Part shown: positions 56,814 through 64,000 of the stretch, one piece after another | Position numbering within the stretch: the first letter of the stretch is position 1 | Layout of the letters: each line of letters starts with the position of its first letter | Origin: Cyprinodon diabolis | Taxonomy: Eukaryota > Chordata > Actinopteri > Cyprinodontiformes > Cyprinodontidae | Assembly (NCBI GenBank): GCA_030533445.1 | Contig: CM060076.1 | Span: 7,770,001 to 7,834,000 of the forward strand | Length of the DNA: 64,000 bases | Direction: 5' to 3' | Position numbers and translations under genes: made by a program | Notes under the pieces: model-generated | Seen by the model: the letters and a program-made list of their open reading frames with translations, nothing else | Database searches by the model: none | Told to the model about the DNA's origin: nothing

Positions 56814-59222
56814 CTGCAATGAATACAGAAAAGATATTGTGATCAAGCGTCCTGTTTGGGAGGGGTGATGTCTGCCACAATTATTGGAGTCATTGCTCCA
56901 GAAAAAAGAAAAAATAAAAATCTGATTTTAAGCTGTAGGAAATTAATCCTAGGTACATAGTCTGACTTTGCAAATGTTAAGTATTTTGTGTAAGCTTTGC
57001 AGAATTTTTCTTTGCTTTTATTATTTCACTGGTATACCTTAAAAAATAGCGATCTACAAATGGAACATGGCCATCTCCCTAACAGGAGCTCCACATTATT
57101 TTTTTTGGTCTAATATACCGTTTGTGACTATAAAGTAGTCTTATCTAGTCTTTCTTTTTCAACTTTAATGCTTGTTTTTTGCATGTGCATTTAACCTTAT
57201 GATGGACTAGGCCCTGAAATGCAAACCCGAAAGGACAATTTATTTTTTTCTAAAGAACTGGTATTTGTGGAAAGATGGAAAAGATAAAATCCAATCAAAT
57301 TCTATCCTTTATATTTCTGTTTTGTTAATGATTTGAATTCATTTCCCTTGCATAATACAGTCAGACTGCTCCAGTGATGCTTTATCAGCATCTCAACAAT
57401 TCTTTCAGGAATCATGTTTACTTTCAGGGATGAACATCTTTCTACAGTCATGAAAATTGAGCTGGGATTAGGGGACAATGAGACAAGAAGATGCATGCTA
57501 ATGTTTACTTCTTCAGCTGATGAGCAAGTTAAAATCTGCAATTCTAATGCAGCAGCTCAACAAGGGATTTCCATCAGATCTCAGCCAACAAGAAAGCAGG
57601 TACAACATCAGTCTCACAGACCTGTGTTTTCCTACTGACAAAAAAGCAGATAGTGCAAATCAAGACAACCACTATATTTAGGGTGTGTGTTCTTGATAGA
57701 TCTGTGTGGAAACCCTGAAAAGAATTGTGAAATTGACCAGGAGAAGGAGACTCTGTTGTCTTAGAGAATCAGCCATTACGCAATCAATCCTTGTATTGTA
57801 CCCTGGTTTAAATCTCACACAATCTGCAAAGTAGGTGACCTGAACACAGGAGAGAAAGCTTAAATCACCTCACTGTGGGTTGAAATTTAGTCTTAATCAA
57901 ACTAACATTAATGAGTCAAACAACTCATTAATTAGTTCTGATTGTTCGCTTCTGTTCTTTGCTGGAAAATGAAGACATCTGAGAATAAATTAAGCATCTT
58001 CTGAAGTTGGAAATTAACAGTTAATAAGTTAAGAACATTTTAAAGTACCAGAAGTCTGGTGTCTACTAGATGTCAGAAATTCACTCTTTAATAGTTCATT
58101 CTCTCTATAACTATTCCCTCAACTGGTGCACACTGCCAACTCATAACTACCCCAGAAAATGTTATTATTGGAGGAAAAAAGCCTTTTAAGGTCTAGTTTT
58201 TTTCCCCTCTCGGTGAAGTTAAATGAAACCTTATTAAACATGTTATGGGGCCAAATGTTAAAATACTCCACCAGCTGCACAGTAAGATGACATGTTTATT
58301 AAAATGATTTGCACTTTAATGGATAGCTGCACATATTCACCACATGCTCAGAGCCAGATGATGAATTTACTCTGGCATCAAAACATCTAATTAAGCCAAA
58401 GTATCGTCTTTGAAAAAACTGTATATCTATTCTGGGAAAAAAAGTTAAGCTAAGTTAAGTTAAGACAAATCGTCTTGTATTTCTGGATCTCTTAACAACC
58501 AAGATGACTCTAAATGTATTTGAACATTCTATATGTTTAAATATAGCTTAAGATCTTTTGGCTCCTTCCAATCTTTTTTTCTTTTGTCACACCGTAATCC
58601 TTCAGATCAAACTATTTTTAATATCAAAGCTGGCTAAAATAAAAAGGCAAAAAAAAATGTATCATTTGTTTCAAGGGGAAAAAGCTTTTCAAAGCAACCA
58701 GGCCTCTTTATGAAACTATATTTACGCCCTTGTAAAATCCTTCCCTTTGATGAACCACGTTTGAGTTTACATTTAAGAGCCTCTTTAGAATCAATAACTA
58801 AAAGTGTACCTTCTGAAAAAATCTAAGTACCTTAAAGACCTCAAAGTGTCACTCAAAGTGGCCTGATGGAGAGAAATTCATGATCATATGAGAACCAGTC
58901 AGATGATAAAATCCATCAGCCTGGAAAAGGTTGAAACTCCAGGGCTTTGGGGACCAGTGAGAGACATTACTCGCAAACAGAGAAGACACGGTCCAGTGGT
59001 AAACATTCCCAGGAGTGGCTGAAATTAAAGTGCAACAGCAATACATCCAGTAGATCGCAGAGGGACTGACAGCAACATTGGAGGGTTTCAGTTTAGGTCA
59101 GTGTAAATGATGCACAAACAGTGGGCACCATATGAAGAATAAACACATGTTCCTATGATAGAGAGCCCTAGCTAATCCTTTGACTGCTGTTCAGGTCTTT
59201 AGGACATAAATTTAGCATCACA
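56814..59222. other. Unassigned stretch, probably intron
   Basis: Lies upstream (5') of the recognised TBC exon. I searched the minus strand for the preceding TBC exon and did not find one. Short runs only. Confidence 0.45.
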
Positions 59223-59230
59223 ATAAATAG

Positions 59231-60015
59231 TATGGGTGGAACGGTTCACAAAATCCACGGTTCGGTTCACGGTTTCGTGGTCACGGTTTTCGGTTCGGTT
59301 CGGTATATGTTTATTGTTACACCAAAAAAATAAAAAAGGAATAAAAATTAATGAAAATTTTTTTTAATGAAATTAATGGAAAAAAAATTTAAATAAATGA
59401 ATTGTAATTATTTTTAATGATTCGCAGAAACCATGGATCATTTCCACATGTTTTGCTGCTTTGAATTTAATCATCTCGCGCATGCCCTCTACGATCACAG
59501 TGGAGGCTGTAGGCTTTGCTTTGTGCAGGTGGTCTGGAGCGCAGCGGGCCGGAGCGCTGATGGAGTATGTGGGATTTCGGGGTCAGCATGACATGTTGGT
59601 CATGTTGATTTTAGCATAAACAAAACGTGTTGCACAATGCTTGCACACTGTTGCACTTTTATCCACAACTTTCTTTCCGCCGTCATCGTAGGTCACTCTA
59701 AATGCAAAGTGGTCCCATACAGCAGACCTATAAAGTGCTGCTGGCGGGTCTTCCAACTCCTGTTCTTTCCCACTCGCCATACCCACACAATTCTCCACAA
59801 CAACTGATTTGTTTCTGCTACACCCGGCTAAGCTGCTTCGCTTCTTCTTCTCTTGTTTACTACTGGTGGTTGGCTTTGGTGGCAGTACCGCCACCTTTTG
59901 CTCCGGAGTGTAAACGCTTCGCCTATGAGAAAATGGAGCAGCGCATGAACCGAACGCAACACACGCGAACCGAACTGAACGGTTGGGACAGTTTTCAAAA
60001 ACCGTTCCATCCCTA
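59231..60015 (-). mobile_element. hAT-type deletion derivative with BED-finger remnant, copy 2
   Basis: Ends TATGGGTGGAACGGTTCA and AACCGTTCCATCCCTA, with the exact 8-bp duplication ATAAATAG (59223-59230 and 60016-60023). On the minus strand, about 59800-59590 encodes a BED zinc-finger beginning (SAVWDHFAFRVTYDDGGKK, then DKSATVCKHCATRFVYAK) with the C-x-x-C pair intact, unlike copy 1. The frame then runs out: the histidine half and catalytic domain are deleted. It can only move with help from a complete relative. Confidence 0.8.
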
Positions 60016-60023
60016 ATAAATAG

Positions 60024-60983
60024 ATAATAAATTGTGAAGTCATATCTCAGACAATCCAGATGGACCACTTGCATTGCCTAATGGAGGCTTTATTTCTGCC
60101 CTCAACCTGAAAATCCTAAAGGAACCCAACCGGTTTGTGATTTCAAGTTAAAACAAAGCAAGATTCTGTAGCAGCATCCAAAGAAAACACGTGCAGATCC
60201 ACCTCCGAATGTCTTAAATGTCCAAGTCAATGTCTGAACTTCAGCTAAAAACCTTTTACCCTTTTTAACAGATTTGTGAGGCTCAAATAAATAATCAGAT
60301 ACAACAGAAAGATGAGTAGATGAAGGGTCCAGAACATTTATTTCAGAGAGGCGGGTTTAATAACAAAACAAGGCAGGGCACTGAACTCTCCGATCATTTT
60401 AAACATAGCCCAGTTCAGTCTCCTTTTACTTAAAGGAAGCTTTTAGCATGAGAACCTGCCTGTGGCCAGTCTCACGCTGCACTTCTGACAAATGCTTTGG
60501 CTTTAGACTTGCAAATTGAGGAGAGACCCCACCGAGGCAACCGCTGAGGCACTCAGAACAACTTGATTGAATTTAGGGCCCCTAGGAGGTTAACTCTATA
60601 AACTGCCCAGAGAAGATTTTTTTTTTTACTTCCAAGAAGAAAGAAAGAAAATATGTGAAGTGTACTACACAGATCTCCAACATGTTTATCTGTTGAAACC
60701 TCTAATAATAACCCCGGGTGCCTTCAATGATCTTGTGGTTCTAAGGACTCCCAACCCAGTAGGGGGGATAAAGCAAGACAGAAAAAGCAACAACATAGTT
60801 TACTGTTCAGGCTTCCATGACCCAAGAGGGAGGAGAGTGGGTAGTTAAAGTTGACCTCATGGCAGGAAAGGAAAGACAGCCTCTAAAGGAGCCCGAGTCA
60901 GCATTATCGCTTCTGTTAATAACATCTAAAATATAGATAACTGGACCGAACCCTTACAATAAATGGTTAGGTAAGAGCCTCAC
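60024..60983. other. Unassigned non-coding stretch
   Basis: No coding or repeat signal supported. Confidence 0.45.
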
Positions 60984-61220
60984 TTTTTTTTATTTCACAG
61001 CTTTTTATTGTCATTATGCTGCATGTGACAAGTACAAAGTAACAAAATTAACCCTCTGCATTTAACATCACGTTGGGGAGCAGTGGACTGCCATCGTGGG
61101 GAAACCGGAGAGCAGTGTGGGGTTAAGGGTCTTACTCAGGGACCCAGAATGGCAATCTGTGTGAATGAAGCTCGAACTCAGAACCTCAGGATTTCCCTAA
61201 CCACTAGGCTACCACCCTCC
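60984..61220 (-). repeat. tRNA-derived SINE
   Basis: Read on the minus strand it starts with a tRNA-like head: GTGGTAGCCTAGTGGTTAGG resembles the polymerase III A box and GGTTCTGAGTTCGAGC the B box. A body with CCCCACACTGCTCTCC follows, and the end is A-rich (AAATAAAAAAAA). This is the plan of a tRNA-derived SINE. Confidence 0.7.
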
Positions 61221-61463
61221 CAATAAATTGATTGCTGAGATGTGAATTATTACCAATAAAGTTTATTGTATCTTGACCAATCAGCGGTGCAACAATAGGG
61301 ACACGTATGATGAAGTAGTTAATTCTTCCTATTCAATTAAAATGAAGGATAAAGTTAAACTTAGTTCCACTAATAGGATTTTTTATAGCATGAAAAAAAG
61401 GCCGACATTTGTGTTGTTTCAACATGGATCCCTAATGCCTTTTAAAACAGTTTAAAGCATAAA
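61221..61463. other. Spacer between two SINEs
   Basis: No recognised feature. Confidence 0.4.
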
Positions 61464-61640
61464 GGGAGTGTTGGCCTAGAGGTTAGAGCAGTGCGCTTGT
61501 GCTCTGAGAAGGTTGCAAGTACCTGATTGGATCGCCACAGCCTCCACTCTGGGTCGCACAATGGCAGCCCACTGCTCTCCAAGAGGATCAGTTAAATGCA
61601 GAGAGTTATCGGTAAATTAGAATTTCTATTTTCTATAAAA
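61464..61640 (+). repeat. tRNA-derived SINE, second copy, plus strand
   Basis: GTGTTGGCCTAGAGGTTAGAGC fits an A box and GGTTGCAAGTACC a diverged B box. The middle (CACTCTGGGTCGCACAATGG, CAGCCCACTGCTCTCC) matches the body of the SINE at 60984-61220 in opposite orientation. The tail is diverged. Confidence 0.6.
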
Positions 61641-63045
61641 ATATAAGTAATATGTATGAATGAAACCTGCAACCAAAGACAAAACCATCAAAATGCCGGC
61701 CCTGCATCTTTTTATAACCTAAAAGCTTCCATCTAAGACCAAAAATAGATGGATATTATAGATCTAAAAAGAGATGTGAAAATGTTGAGGTTTAGGTATT
61801 ATTCAGTCCTGGAGACGGTAAAGTCAGGATCTTTGGAAATGTGAAGAGTATTATCCACAGCCTTGCTGCCGTACCTTCTACAAACCACGACTTTCAATCA
61901 CAGACAGGACAAAAACAGGATCAACACAGGAAACCATTCAAGGTGAAAAAGCGTTTTCTGCATGATGATCATGAGTTCAAGAAACTGAAACACAGATGAA
62001 AAGAGGGGTGAGTTTTTAAGCTATTCTATGGTTTTAAAAAAGCAAAAAGGTTCAATGTCAAAGCAGTGTTTTTTTCTGTAAAAATTTAATGAACATTAAA
62101 AAAAAAATAAAGACATTGAGCTCACAAGATGACAGCCAAAGCTTTTATGATAGAGGCTTTTTCAATTTGTTTTCTGACTTTAAACTGCCCTATTTCATCC
62201 TTCATTAATTTAAGGAGCCCAAATATAATCAAAATAGAAAATTATAAAGGACTGATCAAAACAAATGTTTATCAGGCTGGAATAAACCTTTCTAAATATA
62301 TTTAATGGGATGCCATGTTAAACTTAGCAGGGTTTAACTTTGTTTTAATAAATCAGTTTTATGGATAAAGGGATCTTTATTTAGTTTAAATGTTGTCCAT
62401 GGATTTTAAGAGTAATTCAGTTTAATTGTCCAGCGGATTCTACATTTATGGGGAGCTAAAAGTTGCGGTGATGAAAAAAAGGCGTATTTTGGTCTCTCAG
62501 ATTTGGAGCTAATCCTTTACAAATATTTTCAAATATTCTCGAAGCAACATGCATAACGCTGGCCAGCAATCACAACATCGGTCAATGAAAATAAAAATAA
62601 CTATATTTTTCAGTGGTTTGAAGGATTTTGAGTTTAAAAAGTTTGAGTCTTGATTTCTTTGAGGTATTGATTTTTTTATTTTTACATTTGTACACTAGTA
62701 GCTCAATGGTTGCATAAGGTATTTCTGAAATATCGCATACTGCTGACTTATTTTTTCATTTTGCGCTTTTCTTTTTGCTCGTTTCGTTAGTAAATAAATC
62801 TTTCCTGTTTGCATTTACAGAAAAAACACAATATGATCATATATACAATATTGCTCAAATAGTAAACCAGAGAGTAAATGGGCTAAACAAGTCAGCCACT
62901 ATAAACAAAGATCAAACGTCTTACTTCCAGTGTGAAAAAGATAATTTTGGTTGCCAAGACAAACCATAATAAGAACGTTTGTATTACCATACGAACTTAA
63001 ATGTTACTAAGTTGTGTGAGTAAACGTCCTTATCAATACTGATAA
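61641..63045. other. Unassigned non-coding stretch
   Basis: No recognised feature. Confidence 0.45.
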
Positions 63046-63600
63046 GTGGTGATGGCAATGCTAAATGCTCACAAAATATTTCACCCGAATTTTAAGATTT
63101 ATGTAATTCTAATACATAGTAAATTCCCATTTAAAATTGAAGTTTACATTTTTTGCCATAGATCCATCTATGTTAAGAGAGAAAAACCAACTTTAAACAG
63201 AGGTGGTGGACTCAGATTCCAGCTTCCAAAAACATACAATTCAATCATAGACATGATCCCTTCCAGATATCACCAAACCCCCCACCCCATCACAGAGGAA
63301 TGAGGGACCTACCCGCTCCAGCCGGTGAACAATCCCCCCTTTAACGACCGACCCCTAGAATCATAGACAGGTTCAGATATTACAGGCTAACGATGGAACT
63401 AAACGACCCATTCATCGGTTACCATTTGCATGTTTCCAAGCAATACAAGGCCTTGTCCATATTAGACTCAAACTCACTGCGGATCCAGACATTTGAATTG
63501 AGAAAGCCTCCTGGAGAGGTGGCGAAACGTCTTCAAATCTTGAAAACCAAGTCCAGTGGATATTTTTTGAACCTCCACATTACCTTTAAGAAAAAAATCT
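63046..63600 (+). mobile_element. Penelope-like element, 3' end with GIY-YIG C-terminus
   Basis: The plus frame from 63166 reads IYVKREKPTLNRGGGLRF, the sequence typical of the end of the GIY-YIG endonuclease domain of Penelope-like retroelements, then runs to a stop at about 63303. Downstream, CCTGGAGAGGTGGCGAAACG and AAGTCCAGTGGATATTTT are the tail motifs seen also at 11080-11365 and 42745-42960. The upstream reverse transcriptase is missing, so this is a 5'-truncated copy. Confidence 0.65.
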
Positions 63601-63799
63601 GTACAGCACAGGCATTTTCTTTATAAGTACCCAACTAAAATGTCTTTTAACCCTTATGAGAGAATAAGTCATGGTCTTTATACTCTAAACTGGAAAGTTT
63701 GTTTGTTCAAAAGGAAAAGGGTACATTTGTCCAAAAGACAACACTATAAGCATTGTTAGTAGAGCCCAAATTACAGAGTATAATCGTTGCAGACTAACA
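63601..63799. other. Spacer between Penelope-like tails
   Basis: No recognised feature. Confidence 0.4.
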
Positions 63800-64000
63800 A
63801 AGAACCCAAAGGAACCCCATTCCTAAGGAGAGGACCCGTTCTTCCGGTTCAATTTGCATATTTTCTAAGTCAAAACAAGGCTTTGGTTTTTTGTTCCACT
63901 CTATAAAGCCTCGAACTTAATGCTATTCCTGACATTTTGAATTGAGAAACGTGTTCCAGCTTGAAAACAAAGTTTTTTTTATACTTTGTTGGAATCACAG
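63800..64000 (+). repeat. Second Penelope-like tail, cut by window end
   Basis: TCAAAACAAGGCTTTGG, CTATAAAGCCTCGAAC and TTGACATTTTGAATTGAG-like sequence match 11220-11340 and 63440-63520. The tail continues past the window end. Confidence 0.45.

Noticed and set aside
56574..56846. TBC1D19 as identity of the TBC gene
   Set aside because: The C-terminus that I remember for TBC1D19 is different. TBC1D32 fits the position of the domain better, though still unproven.
58849..59046. 65-codon minus-strand frame with a possible acceptor, considered as an upstream exon of the TBC gene
   Set aside because: No GT donor in a suitable place and no similarity to a TBC domain.

Overview
The window looks like A+T-rich nuclear DNA of a teleost fish, probably a spiny-rayed (percomorph) species. 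The reasons are the mix of mobile elements (hAT, Tc1-like and TTAA-target DNA transposons, L2/CR1-clade LINEs, Penelope-like 3' ends, tRNA-derived SINEs, Ty3/gypsy debris), long TA/CA microsatellites, and an endogenous retrovirus (ERV) with the Env type common in fish ERVs. Genus and species cannot be read from the sequence.

The centrepiece is a nearly pristine ERV on the minus strand at 25362-35107 (9,746 bp). Its two 562-bp LTRs are identical by eye and start TG and end CA on the coding strand. They are flanked by a 4-bp CATT target duplication. A 17-nt primer binding site matches the 3' end of tRNA-Tyr and a polypurine tract abuts the 3' LTR. Gag, protease, RT-RNase H and integrase lie in one reading frame, broken only by UGA codons at the gag/pro, pro/RT and RNase H/integrase borders. 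Env is a separate intact ORF. Between the protease core and RT there is a segment with two H-x-(S/T) motifs (HVT, HIS) in a context like 2H phosphoesterases (LigT/AKAP7/viral 2',5'-PDE superfamily). I regard that as the most novel signal in the window.

The ERV sits inside an L2/CR1-clade LINE (minus strand), and the LINE sits inside a non-autonomous hAT-like element (24261-36341, near-perfect 8-bp duplication): three insertions nested like dolls.

The only host gene I can support is at the right: two minus-strand exons (56813-56625 and 49634-49515). They join in phase and encode the end of a TBC (Rab-GAP-like) domain and the C-terminus of the protein, probably TBC1D32/broad-minded. The ~7-kb intron between them is full of repeats. 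An apparently intact Tc1-like transposon (48145-49392) lies 122 bp beyond the stop codon.

The left 24 kb and the 36.4-48 kb stretch contain no recognisable host gene. They hold paired copies of several transposon families: two BED-finger hAT copies (11393, 59231), two CAGGG-ended elements (17178, 50243), two elements with CATTTACA ends (13535, 19353, the second carrying a nested insert with a RecQ-like helicase fragment), a near-perfect 403-bp-arm hairpin element (43904-44833), two decayed Tc1-like copies and Ty3/gypsy integrase debris. All boundaries and matches were read by eye.
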